Positions 1-10,768 of a DNA stretch of 64,000 nt are shown here, in pieces (the first letter of the stretch is position 1; the number at the start of each line of letters is the position of its first letter). The position numbers and the translations under genes are program-made. The notes below the pieces were generated by a model. That model ran no database searches, was not told the origin of the DNA, and worked only from the letters and a program-made list of their open reading frames with translations. Origin of the DNA: Harmothoe impar (lineage: Eukaryota; Annelida; Polychaeta; Phyllodocida; Polynoidae); the NCBI GenBank assembly GCA_947462335.1, contig OX381705.1, positions 36,045,570 through 36,109,569 of the forward strand. Reading direction: 5' to 3'.

Positions 1-286
1 ATAGGAGCTACTAACACTGGCAGCCACTGCGACTAATATATTCTGTTACCCGGCGTATAACACACTCATATATTTATATATATATATATATAGCTAATAT
101 TGGAATGTTTGAAGCATTGACCTGTGGAGCATGCTCATTATGTGCACTGAAATTCCGTCCAACGTTGAATCAATGTTGACAATCATTTATCAATGTTGAT
201 TCAATTTTACCTGCAATATCCCAGTAAACACCCTACGTAGTTCCAACATAGCTCAGAGGTTTCTTTAGGTAGTTTACCAACCAAAA

Positions 287-1000
287 GGTTTGAGAGTGGT
301 AATTTCGGAAGGTTTGTAGACGTCAAAACGTTATGGTTTATTTACGTTCAACAGACGTAGAAGTCTGATTATGCTTATCTACCTCATTCAGACATAAATA
401 TATGTAATAAATCTACGTAGATCTACATTAAAAGACGTAACTTTTCAACTTCAAGTGGGTAGATAACTTCTCACTATCACACTAGTTGGCAGCACTATCA
501 ATTATGGAGAGAATTATAATGTTACAGCTATTTAACAAACCACCACATTCAAGCAGTGAATTCTCATTAATTATGAATTCAATATCATGCAAATAAACTA
601 TATTCAATTGAATATTTATATATAAAGGAGAGTATTTTAAAGTATTGGGCATGAATATGTGTTTTGCAGCACTTTACTGAGCGGACACCACATTTATGGT
701 AGCAGAAGAAGTACAAAGCCTCTGCAGCCCAAACTATTCAACAGATCTATACTGTGAGGCTGTTCAGTTGAACTACAAGAATATACTATATAGAATGAAA
801 TCACATTATAGTGGTTATTTTGTATGAAAATTGTTTGTTAATACAAATTTGTCTGCAATATAATGCAAGTCTTTGTCTGAATCCCACTATGTAGAATTAA
901 TGTAGATTTACGTCTGAGCTACGTAAATCAGACCTATAGGTTTGAGAGTGGTAAATAAACCTTAATGTTTTGACGTTCATAAACCTTCTAAAATTACTTA
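287..1000. repeat. Inverted-repeat element upstream of copy A exon 8
   Basis: A 47-bp arm at 299-345 is repeated inverted at 951-997 (about 40 of 47 bases match). A direct motif GGTTTGAGAGTGG also occurs at 287 and 939. The ends are rich in tagatttacgtctga-like words. The AT-rich interior has no coding potential. It looks like a non-autonomous DNA element sitting in intron 7 of channel copy A. No target duplication could be fixed. Confidence 0.45.
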
Positions 1001-1075
1001 GTTCAGACCAAAAATCAAAGTAGATTTACGTCTGACCAACGTATAGTTGTGTTTACTGTGATGTCCTTATTACAG

Positions 1076-3173
1076 GCATGTCTAGATACATGTGAGGACC
1101 GACTGATTACCTCCAGGTGTAACTGTTATCGCTCAGACTACATAGAAAACTATCCGAGGAAACTGACCTTCCCGCCTAATGATACTAGTACTCCTGCACT
1201 TCGTCCTTGCAACAATGATGGTTTGTTGTTATGAATTATATTTACTTAAACTAACACCTGTATGTGTATATTAATGCATGACTCACAACTTTTAAATTTG
1301 GTTTGTATAATCAAATCTGAATTATGTCTACTTAGATGAGCATTATTTACTATATATAAGTAGTCTAAACAATATGCATTAGAAAATGAACACAATCAAT
1401 ATACACATTAAGTACAAATTACTGAAGGCATAACACTACTCTAAAGGAGCAAATGTATTAGAGCTGTAAATTGTCACCAATATATCAAAGCGTGGGATGC
1501 ACATGATCTGGTTACCCATAAGACATTGCTCCATATGGAATTGTTCTTTTTTATATATATATATTAGTAATTTCATTACGCTGCTGCTTATAGAATATTT
1601 ACTTTAGACGTTAGGTGTCTCTGGACGGTAATCGTGAATAAAACTGACAATCCTGACCTGTGTCAATGTCTTCCTCCCTGCATGTAAGTATATTATCGCC
1701 AAGCACAAAGAGCTATATTAGAAAGGTGTGCTTCATGGAATGTCAGTCCATCTGAGGTAAGTATTTCTTGTACATAGTTATTGGGGGAAAGGTTGCCTAG
1801 ACTTCCCTAAGAATATGAAAGATTCCTCCATAGAATCCAACAAATTGAGACCAGCCCGTTTTGATGAGCAATGTTGAGTGATCTGTATTATGCTGCTTAA
1901 GAAAAATAGTATGATGATGACTGGAGATATTCTTGGTTTGTCATCCTAATTCTGGTTTTATTCTATAACAGTGAGCCAATTTTTGATGCACGTCATTCTT
2001 GCAGTCTATGGCCTCATATAAGCGTTTGGGTAGGTGTTCTTCCTGTGGCCTAATTGGATCTTCACCAGTCATAGATTACAATTATTAACACCACCTTATC
2101 AAAATGGATCAATGATAGAAATAAAACAAATATCCGAGAGGCAGTGCATCTCTATTTGACTTCCATACTCATACCATACAGTGTATTTGTGAAAGCCTAA
2201 TGGCTGAATGTAATATAATCAAGTTATGTGTTTTACTTATATTCCTAGGAGAGATTAATAAACTATACATGTAAACATATTCCTGACAAACAATGTCAAG
2301 GGCTCAGGAACACACCAGCAAAGGAAAGGATACCAATATTGAGGTACCCCTTACAGTACTTTCCAGCTACATGTTTCTATTACATCGTTAAAGAGTCAAG
2401 GGCCAGAAATGGGGCATTGAGCATTCTTATGTTTTGTTGGATCCTATTTCGAGTTGTAAGTTAAACGGTTTGTCCACTGAAAAGGCTATTCATTTTAGAA
2501 AGATAAGTTGAACCCCTTTAAACTAAAGTTTTTGTACACATACTTTACTACCAGTTACACTACATGCATGCAGGAATAGCTCCTTATCTCTTGTATTTAT
2601 ATCATAGGCAAAACTACATGATTGTTCGAGTTTTCTTCTCCAGTTTGAACACTAAAAATATGAGTGAAGCAGAGGCTTATGAGGTAGGGTTTCTGTATAT
2701 ACATATACATCTTCATCTTTTAAACTTAACTGTATGTTAAATTAAATAACTTTACATCAATGGTCAGCAGTAGTTATGATCTCTCTTCTTTGTGTGGACA
2801 TGTTTATTATGTCAATCCATAATGACAAGGGTTTGAATGACATTTCAAACATTTGAATAATATTTAAAAAGTCCATATTGAGCAATAAAAGACATGCGGT
2901 TGATTGTACGTGTACATGTACTGTGATAAGATTCCTCTTAGCTGCAAGGACAATAAACGTTTTGTGAACTTAAATTCATAATGTCCCCTTCTCTGTATGA
3001 CACAGGGCTCCCAGTTCCTGTCTGACTTTGGTGGTACAGTCGGCCTGTACGTAGGAGCCTCCCTCTTTACCCTCGTGGAGCTGTTTGATGCCATCTTTGG
3101 GACATTTTCCATCCTGTGTGCTAGGGTGTTGAGAAAATGTGGGAAGGCCGAAAAGCAAGGACGCTCCACATAA
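1076..3173 (+). CDS. DEG/ENaC-family sodium channel, copy A (last six coding exons only)
   Basis: Exons: 1076-1220, 1608-1683, 1972-2029, 2249-2343, 2608-2683, 3006-3173 (TAA at 3171-3173), all with GT/AG borders and consistent phases (1,2,0,2,0). They encode the C-terminal half of a degenerin/epithelial sodium channel subunit: a Cys-rich extracellular domain (ACLDTCEDRLITS, then CQCLPPC), possible N-glycosylation sites (NDT, NKT, NYT), and the pore/TM2 segment GLYVGASLFTLVELFD with the GAS selectivity-filter triplet. The cytoplasmic tail is short and basic. Known for the family: trimeric cation channels with two membrane passes. Every exon has the same length and phase as its counterpart in the downstream copy at 10.8-20 kb, except the last, which differs in its tail. 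The N-terminal exons (TM1, finger and palm) are not found in bases 1-1075, so either intron 7 is at least 1 kb and they lie outside the window, or the copy is truncated. No stops or frameshifts are seen. Confidence 0.9.
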
Positions 3174-4659
3174 AAGTCGCTTATGATATGGAACTTTGCA
3201 TTGGGCGAAAACTATGAATTGGAAATTGACCAAAATCACAAATAGTCAGATATTCTGTGTTAATGTTTTCCTTATGAATAGTCTCACAAATGTATCACAC
3301 TTGACCGTGGTTCTTATTAGATTGGATAGGGATTTAGTGGAGAGCTTCATTCAGCCAAATATGTAATATCCATAATAACTTATTCGACTTCCCCCTGATA
3401 AGTGCTCCCGTCTTGTCGAGACAAGTCAGGCTTATCATTCTCAGACTGACACCATAATAAGTGCGACATGTCAGAATTGACAGTATAAGCCTCAATTCAT
3501 CGCATAACACTCACTCACACTGTCTATGTTGGCTTAGATCAGTGTTTGAACCACATAGGATCGACGTGACTGGTGAAAGTCATCCGCATAGATGAATTGA
3601 GATGCGTGCTGGAGAATAGATACAATTCGAGTATACCACAAACAAAAGCAGACCTTAGACGGAACCCTGAGTCATGATGAGTGCCGGAAGTGATAGGGTC
3701 GACTTTGTCTCCACTCTTGTATTTGACTCTTTTTTATGTCATTATTTGCCAAGTCACAAGTTACAAATGTAAATGTATTACAACAAATAAAATGAAGAAT
3801 CCTTGGCATTGTGTCTTATCAATCACTTATAATCACATAGTAATGATGACATAAAGATGATGTACAGATAATACAACGATGGAAATACAGAGGAAACCAT
3901 TAATTTTTAACAATCATTATACAGCAAATTTCTTCATACCACCACTGTGGAATCCTTCCTGCATATAGTTAGCATAGTCAAACGAACTTAAGATAGTCGA
4001 CGTATATGCATCCACACTCCACACTTATATTCTCAGTCATGTAATGCCTCTGCTTTCCTATCTTGATCACTCTATGATTGACCTTGCTATTCAAATCTTT
4101 CAAGGCAGGCTCGAAACTGAGGGGACTGTCAATCTGTCAAATGACTATCAGTAAAATAAGGATAACTGGTTGTTCTTCAGGTGAAGTTTTATAGTTTTAT
4201 TATGTACTCTATAGTGGTTATGTGTACAGGATAGTAAGCACATGAATTAGTACATAGTGAGGGATATCGTTTTGGAGCACAAAGTGACCTGTCTGGTTTA
4301 ATGTCTGCATAGTAGAGAGTGAGATTCCAGTGCTCTCCTTTGCTTGCCTTTTATACCAAGCAATTGGAGCAGGTGGCATCGCAACATTTGCAGGTGGCAT
4401 TGCAAAATCCGCTTAGATCTGCTGATTCGTTTTGGTGAGCTGATCCAGTGCATCTGAGAATATGGCTCTGTGATGACAGTGACCTACGCATCTAAGAGCG
4501 TCACAAGTCTATTGAAATAGTCCTCCACCATTACAACATCAGTCATCAGTGGTAGGCGCTTTGATAATGCTACTGGGGGAACATGATTTAATCATGTTGA
4601 CTCAATAGTACCAGCCTGGATCCTGGACAACATCAGGTGTGGCCAGTAGGGCCAGACCG
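3174..4659. other. Intergenic DNA after channel copy A; no gene seen
   Basis: The first 0.6 kb is probably copy A 3' UTR. From about 3.8 to 4.66 kb I see only short unrelated frames with no recognisable domain and no clear repeat structure. The LINE fragment that follows begins near 4.66 kb. Confidence 0.4.
3786..3791 (+). terminator. Candidate poly(A) signal, channel copy A
   Basis: This is the first clear AATAAA downstream of the copy A stop codon, about 610 nt away. It would give a long 3' UTR. Copy B has its candidate signal only about 255 nt after its stop, so the assignment is tentative. Confidence 0.4.
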
Positions 4660-5312
4660 GGACTATTCCAAAATTGTGAAGCGTTAAATTGGTGATTAAT
4701 AACTCCTCGACAATTTTCAGCCCCGGATAGCTGTAATTAACCCTGAAGAAGATAAAACCTAACCCTTGACTTTGGGAGCTTTTGAGTTTATCCTTACCAG
4801 CCAGCCTTTGTAATGTCCACATTCAATGTTAGCCTTTTGTCCAGACGCCACTGCCCTATGTTATCCATTGTTCTCTGCAGTCTGGCATGGATCAAGTGAA
4901 CTCTTTTTGCAGCCATATACCCCAGACGGTCATCCGCATAAAGATAGAACCTGCAGCCACCCATCCTTTCAACAATACCATTTATGTATATAATGAACAA
5001 CAAGGGACTCAATACAGATCCCTGTGGAACATCACACTACACAAACGCCTTGTCCTATTGGGTGTTGCATATCTTAGTATACTGGCTTTTCCCAGTCAGA
5101 TAACTCATCAGCAAGCTCAACACGACATCAGGTAACCTAAGCTGTCCCAGGGTTTCAAAACGGTAGGTGTGGTGGACAGAGTCGAATGCCCTCTTCTAAG
5201 AAGCATGCAGCAGTCAAGTATTCTCTTGATCTACTCTCCTAAATCAATGAGGAATCCAAATGAAGTGTCCACTGTCCCACGGTCTGGTCTATATGGGGGT
5301 CTATAGCCAAAA
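4660..5312 (-). mobile_element. LINE reverse transcriptase, inverted 5' segment (twin-primed copy)
   Basis: Read on the minus strand from 5312 down to about 4660, the degraded frames give successive RT motifs of a non-LTR retrotransposon: a GYRPPYRPDRGTVDTSF-like segment, AFDS-like VHHT region, DVPQGSVLSPLLFIIYING, then FYLYADD (the catalytic YxDD box) and a LTLNVD segment running into LTLHNF. Several frameshifts and stops break it. It ends on its 5' side exactly where the sense-strand C-terminal RT segment (5317 onward) begins, and its 3' end (about 4660-4680) is where that sense segment would continue. This head-to-head arrangement is the classic product of twin priming. It is a dead copy. 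Confidence 0.85.
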
Positions 5313-5316
5313 TGAT

Positions 5317-6170
5317 GCTCAATTATTAATCATAGAAAACAGGCTGTATGTAACATAAGGCACAAGGTTAATGAGCTCGGCAAAGTAAGAACCCATGTTG
5401 ATAACGACACTGCCCTAGCTATCTACAAGGCAATGGTTGTTCCCTCATTTGATTATGGTGACTTCATATATGGGATCGATGTAAGATAGGAGAAAACAGG
5501 GAGCTGCAATTACTACAAAATAAGGGCTTACGCACTGTATTTAAGGTTAAGTTAAATCCTCTCTTTACCACAGAGGAACTTCATGTCAAGAGTGCTTGTA
5601 TATATTTGGATCATAGGAGAGACATCCATCTGTTATCATATGCCTATCATTTGTCAACACAGGAGGAAATGATAGACGATAGAGACATACCTACACGAAG
5701 ACACCTTGGAAAAAGGCTGAAGGTTATAAGAAGCCTTAAACCTATTATATTAAAAAGTGCCCTTTATAGGGCCATAGAGCGATGGAATGGCCTTAGGCCA
5801 CAATACACAATGATGGAGACCCTTCATGAGTTCAAGAAGGCCATCAAACGAGACTACCGGAACTGTTTCATGGCAACTTAACGTCATATGACATACAGAA
5901 CCTCATCTCATCTCATCTATCATGTGAAAACATATTGTAATAATAGTACTTATGTTAATAAGCATTGATATATACATATATCTATTGTGAATTTGCAAAG
6001 ATGTTCTCCATAGCTGAATGTTTTTCTATACAAAAGACCGTCACTACAACAAATGTACATTAGATAGGGGTCCTGGCGGCAGACAGGCAATGCGCCTAGC
6101 CTAGGTTTGGTTGGTTAATTATTAACTGATCATTAGATCCAATAAAACTTTAAAAAAAACACAAAAAAAA
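5317..6170 (+). mobile_element. LINE 3' segment: RT C-terminus, 3' UTR and A-rich tail (same insertion)
   Basis: In sense on the plus strand, from 5317, frames read VCNIRHKVNELGK...AIYKAMVVPSFDYGDFIYG and, after frame breaks, a 5606-5881 frame ending SALYRAIERWNGLRPQ and FKKAIKRDYRN. Both are typical of the region downstream of the RT thumb in jockey/CR1-type LINEs. A 3' UTR follows, then AATAAA at 6141 and an A-rich tail ending at 6170. Together with the inverted segment at 4660-5312 it makes one twin-primed insertion of about 1.5 kb. The two halves meet within a few bases near 5313-5316. Confidence 0.85.
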
Positions 6171-6345
6171 CAGAAGGCAGTCTTCTACCACATGGGTAGC
6201 TTTCAACCCATGAGAGAGACGTCTTGTCACACAATATGTTGCATAACTCATTCAGTAGGAGGAGGTGGTTTACATGTCAGAAAGCCTTCCTCAAATCGAG
6301 GAAGACTACAGTAACCACCTCCCCCCTGTTATGACATTCATAGAT
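6171..6345 (-). mobile_element. Fragment of a second LINE reverse transcriptase (RT1-RT2 region)
   Basis: On the minus strand one frame reads VVTVVFLDLRKAF, then HVNHLLLLNEL and a SWVESY segment, matching the early RT motifs of the better-preserved LINE at 25.9 kb (LDLRKAFDTVDHLLLLNEL). One stop interrupts the KAF-HVNH join. It abuts the A-rich tail of the twin-primed LINE on one side and the 3' end of another LINE on the other, so it is a remnant caught between two insertions. Confidence 0.7.
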
Positions 6346-7960
6346 GCAGTTTTAGTATTGAAGTATTGAAAGGTTTATTGGACATTCACCTCAATGAGGA
6401 GTTATACCGTGAACAAATTACAGAGCTGGTTGCACAGGCTGATGGTATTAGTAGCCGTAGGTTTTTAATTGTCAGATAACCAGACAACAAAGCATCTCAC
6501 GATCAATACCACAAAGAGGATGAAGGGAAATACGCCCACTAATTATTTTATAGAAAAGAGCAAAAATGTTGGGGGTGAGGGGGCAATTGATGTAACGGTG
6601 ATACATCCAGGTATTATCACCAATTGAATTTGTTCCTTTCAGGGTGGTATATCAGTCCATTTTTCTCTGATTTTGCATTTGAATTCTTCCCTGTCTTCAA
6701 TTTTCTGGACCTCGTGATCCAGCTCATTCCAAAGGCTTATGCCTCTGTAGTAGGGACTCTTTTGGTAGAGGGCTGATTTAGGTACGTGTTCTCTGAATTT
6801 TAGCTTCCGGTCACCTTGTGTCCGCCCACGGAGATTTTTGGTTGCTTCCTCCTTTCTTGCTAGTTTCCAAATGTGTTGGTCCAACTGCTGTATGTATATG
6901 CCTGGTTTCCAGCGTGGAGATTTTGTTGCTCGCATGCAGGTCCATCACACTCATCCCCCTGATTGCAGTTCTGGTACATATTCTTATGCCTCTATTTTAT
7001 AGGTGCTGTATTTTCATCAGTTCCTGTTGGTGAGCACTGCCCAAGTAGAAACTGCAGTAATCTGATATGGGCATGATCATTGTTTTGTATATTATCAGGC
7101 AGATATCCTCGGGTAGGTACCCGCTTTTCTTTCAATTTGTGCAGTTTGTTGCCCATGTTTTTCTTGGTTTTGTTTACAAACAGGGTGACTGTCAGCAGAC
7201 CATCCAGGTCTACACCCAAATATGGGTAGGTTGTGACAAGCAGAAGGGTTTGGCTGCCCGTTTTGATGACTGGCTCAGGACAATGACTGAGTTTGTTTTT
7301 GGATCCAAAGGTCATGACTGAGCTTTCATAGAGTCATATGATTTTCCTCACACCGGTAATGTAAGTGACTGATGTCAGATTACAGTTGTCTTGTGGCTTC
7401 TAGTGGGTTGTCATTACTCACATATACTATAATGTCATCAGCGAACATTGCTGTTTTGCTGTGCTTCAGTGTGCTGCAGAGATCGTTGATGAACAGCAGA
7501 AATAGGAGCAGCCCGAGGGTGGAACCCTGCAGTACCCTGTACTTGACTTCCAGTTGTTCTGATCTAATGTCATTGGCATTTGCGCTATGCTTCCTATATG
7601 CCAGGTAGTCGACCAGCCATTATTTCAGGTCTATTTGTATTTTTTGGCAATTCATCTTCATGAGTGTGGGATGGTCGACACTGTCAATCACTTTCGTGAA
7701 GTCGCTGAAGCGGGCCATTGTCAATTAACTGTTGCCACAGTTTTGAGAAAGGCTAGGAAAGCACAACACTCTATAGATGAAATGATCACCAATTGCATTC
7801 TCTGTAAGAACATCTTTCACTACCTTTGTTCTAACAAACGACAATTAGATCTGATCATCCGTTTGATACTTTGATATTATGTCATCAATGATGATTGTCA
7901 GCATATGAGACGTCCCTGACTCTGCCTCCAGTAGTGCTTGAATACCACACCACGCAATAT
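6346..7960 (-). mobile_element. Degraded LINE (CR1/jockey-like) with FADD reverse transcriptase
   Basis: Minus-strand frames, broken by stops and frameshifts, give in order: DFTKVIDSVDHPTLM (early RT motif), VLQGSTLGLLLFLLFINDL, the catalytic MFADDIIVYVSND box near 7433-7460, PYLGVDLDG, and a C-terminal block SALYQKSPYYRGISLWNELD. A 3' UTR reaches CAATAAACCTTTC near 6365-6375 and ends in CAATACTT-type short repeats near 6346. The catalytic box is FADD rather than YADD, which is common in this clade. The 5' end is unclear; possible endonuclease-domain remnants run toward 8.35 kb but are too decayed to claim. Confidence 0.8.
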
Positions 7961-8556
7961 TAGTATGCTCCGAATTATTTTATGAAATGGTGCAGCACAT
8001 AATACATATTGCTGAAATGGCAGGTGGAAATGGAGATGAATGTCAAAAGAATAGAGGGTTCTGGGAGCCATTCGGTGGTAATGGTAAGTATATTGTGAGA
8101 GAAACGGTTGCTTTGAAACTCTGAGAGAATTGCAATGTCAGGCCACTGCAGTAAGGACATTCCGACAATACAACACAGGTGCCAGTCACATATATTTTCT
8201 CACGGTTAATCTCACTCCTCATATGTTTGTCAGGGGTTGAGTTCACGAACGCGACCCCGACTCCGCTCTATCATACATGGGTAAACCTTCAGTGTTCCCA
8301 AAATAATTCACTGCCATGTTGAGTTCCATGAGAGACCACGATGTCAATATTTCCTCTGTGTCAGCAGTAGATGCTCAACTTTTATTGAGTAAGAGCTATG
8401 CATGAAATATTTACAGAATTATGAGGAGCTTAAATTGGCATTTGATATCAAATCACACATAGCCCACAGGTTTTAGAGAGGAGAATATGATTATATAGAT
8501 ACTTTCAGTTAATGCATTATTAAGAGAATGGTGGTGAGACCTCAGAAAGTGTTTAA
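7961..8556. other. Non-genic DNA between LINE and MITE
   Basis: Contains possible but unprovable remnants of the upstream (endonuclease) part of the minus-strand LINE, around 8.04-8.35 kb. Nothing else is recognisable. Confidence 0.3.
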
Positions 8557-8800
8557 GGAGTGGTGAACTTTTTAACAACAGAGGGGGGGGGGGGGGGAGA
8601 TTGGTGCATTTTCAGGCGAGACTGCTCCTCCACCCCACCCCCATCTCTCACGAGAAGTCCAAACTTTCCCCGTCACCCACCCACCCGGGTTCAAATTGAT
8701 CGTGGCCTATCCCTTTGAGCTATAGTTACGCACTGGTAATTCCCTAAAAAGGGATGAACTCATTAACCCCCCACCCCCCCTTGTAAAAATGACCACACCT
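8557..8800. mobile_element. Decayed TTA-duplication MITE (GGGAGTG family)
   Basis: The left end GGAGTGGTGAACTTTTTAAC with a long G run and the right end ATGACCACACCT match the clean copies at 23557-23843 and 52014-52295. A shared interior phrase, CCCTTTGAGCTATAGT, is also present. The ends have mutated, so no exact target duplication remains. Confidence 0.6.
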
Positions 8801-9234
8801 CTGCATGCTTATACAGGTCAATTGCCTTTTACGCCTTGTACTCATCTGAGACCGCTGCACTTAGACAGGTAACTATGGTACTATATATATGTATCAAAAT
8901 TAGATTAGCTAGATGTCCCGGTTAAGACAAAACACTTTGGTGTTCATTGCTTTGTAGGATTAAGACACACCTCTACTATATTATTTACAGGGGCAATTCT
9001 AAAAAAATAATTTGAAATACTTGTCAGCTTGTTGTGGCCTTTACAGCAATGATCCCCCATACCACCATTAAGTTGCCCTCTACACCTGAATGTGTGGCAT
9101 ATTACCACGGCACCAGATGTACATACGAGTCTGCAGGGATTGTGGTAAGGGTGGGAACTACAAACAAACACAGGTTCATCCAGCCCCAGTACACCAGGGC
9201 CCATCCCCATGAACACCCCTACACTACCCCAATA

Positions 9235-10032
9235 CACTGTTAAAAATCCCCCGTAGAAAAAAAGGTGATTCACTGGCAACGATGGGTGCCAAGCTTTCAC
9301 CGCTTATTTTAGGGTCACCGTTTTTTTTAAGTCACCGTAATTATATATGGGCTTTCACCATTATTTTTAAACAATGACTGAGGAAGCTTAGATAGCTAGT
9401 GCAGTGGCTCAAACCTTTAAGGATTATTTCTTTTATCTAGTGATTTGCATAGACAGATTATTCTGCAGTCATAATTATGTTCTCAATTCACTACAATTAT
9501 TCCCCATGTCTGATTTGGTTGCATGTCCAATTCATAAGACATCTTTGTGACTGGAATTAACCCCTAAGAGACATAGATAAATGTATCATATCACATTACC
9601 ATTACAATCTACAAACAGAAATATGCTAGGATTGTTATAAAACAACAACTCCAGTGATATCCATAAAGGTTAATTATCTATTCATTATGAATATTCGATC
9701 AAGCTTAAGTATAAACTAGAATGTTGATGCTGTATTGAAAAAGGTAATGGAGAACTATTTGATTTCTGATAGATTTAGTCCACTTTTCATAGTTGCGGCT
9801 TCAGAGAAATCTCCTCTGGAACTAAGCTGCCACCTAGTTGGAAAATATTGAACTTCCTATACTACGGAATTTCAGTGTAAAGGAAATAGCAGTGCTTTAC
9901 CGTAATGGTTTACAGAGGTTCACTGTAAAAGCCACTGGGTTGACGCTGCCTCACCATAATATCAGGTAATGGTGATGCACCGTTAAATTTAACAGTGAAT
10001 CTCTGTATAATCAACGGTAATTTCTAACAGTG
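9235..10032. mobile_element. Non-autonomous DNA transposon with CACTGTTA ends
   Basis: Terminal inverted repeats start CACTGTTA-AAAAT on the left and, reversed, CACTGTTAGAAATTACCGT on the right. Both are flanked by TA (9233-9234 and 10033-10034), the target duplication of Tc1/mariner-type elements. The 798-bp interior contains repeated GTCACCGT/GGTGATTCAC words near both ends and no transposase frame. A short stretch near 9.14-9.22 kb resembles 21.83-21.91 kb. Confidence 0.65.
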
Positions 10033-10363
10033 TACGCATAAAGGGATCCACCGCTTTTATCATATAGGATCCATTTTAGTAGTTAGCTCCAAAGGGGGCA
10101 CATACCTAATGTGGGGTATGCCTATGGATCTGTAGGTCAAGAACGGATCACCACAAGATAAAACAGTGGGAGTAGGATATCACATTACAAGGAGACGTGA
10201 TGTGCAAGCAGGATGGAAAACTATAATACTAAGAGTGATTATAATGTGTTTGATGATCGGAATAATAAGGTAATGAGATTACTTGTGAAACTATACTTTG
10301 ATTTCTAAAGCGATGGTTTTAGACTATTATTATGCATTCAATACATGGTAGGCAGACAAATTT

Positions 10364-10410
<47 letters not shown>

Positions 10411-10768
10411 TTGCATGTACCACTTTTAGAATAGAGGTTAATCGTGCTTATACATAACGTCTGGTGTCAAGTAATGAGACGTGATCAAACAGTACGAAAT
10501 TCTAACTGCAATCAATATTTAAGATTTGTTTATGTATTCTTGTTTTGAAAATAGTAATCATTTTTGTGGTACCTATCTCCCCTTGGTTTTTGGTGACTTA
10601 GGGATATACTTTCCGGAACAAAATAATTGGTATAATTCCCCAGTTAGCTTTTGCTCCTGCCAGTGCCTTGCCTATATTTTGCTGCTAGCTGGTTATATTT
10701 GGAGTCAAGTTTCATCGTGTGATTACATACTACTTATAACACAAATGTCATTTATAATGTAACACAGT
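10033..10768. other. Region upstream of channel copy B
   Basis: AT-rich DNA with a (GA)n tract at 10365-10407. It should contain the promoter and any 5' UTR of channel copy B, but I see no convincing TATA box or upstream exon. No coding signal. Confidence 0.35.
10365..10407. repeat. (GA)n microsatellite
   Basis: About 21 uninterrupted GA dinucleotides, some 360 bp upstream of the start of channel copy B. Confidence 0.95.

Noticed and set aside
7961..8350. Possible LINE endonuclease domain on the minus strand
   Set aside because: Frames such as the one at 8043-8246 lack clear catalytic motifs. Too decayed to claim.
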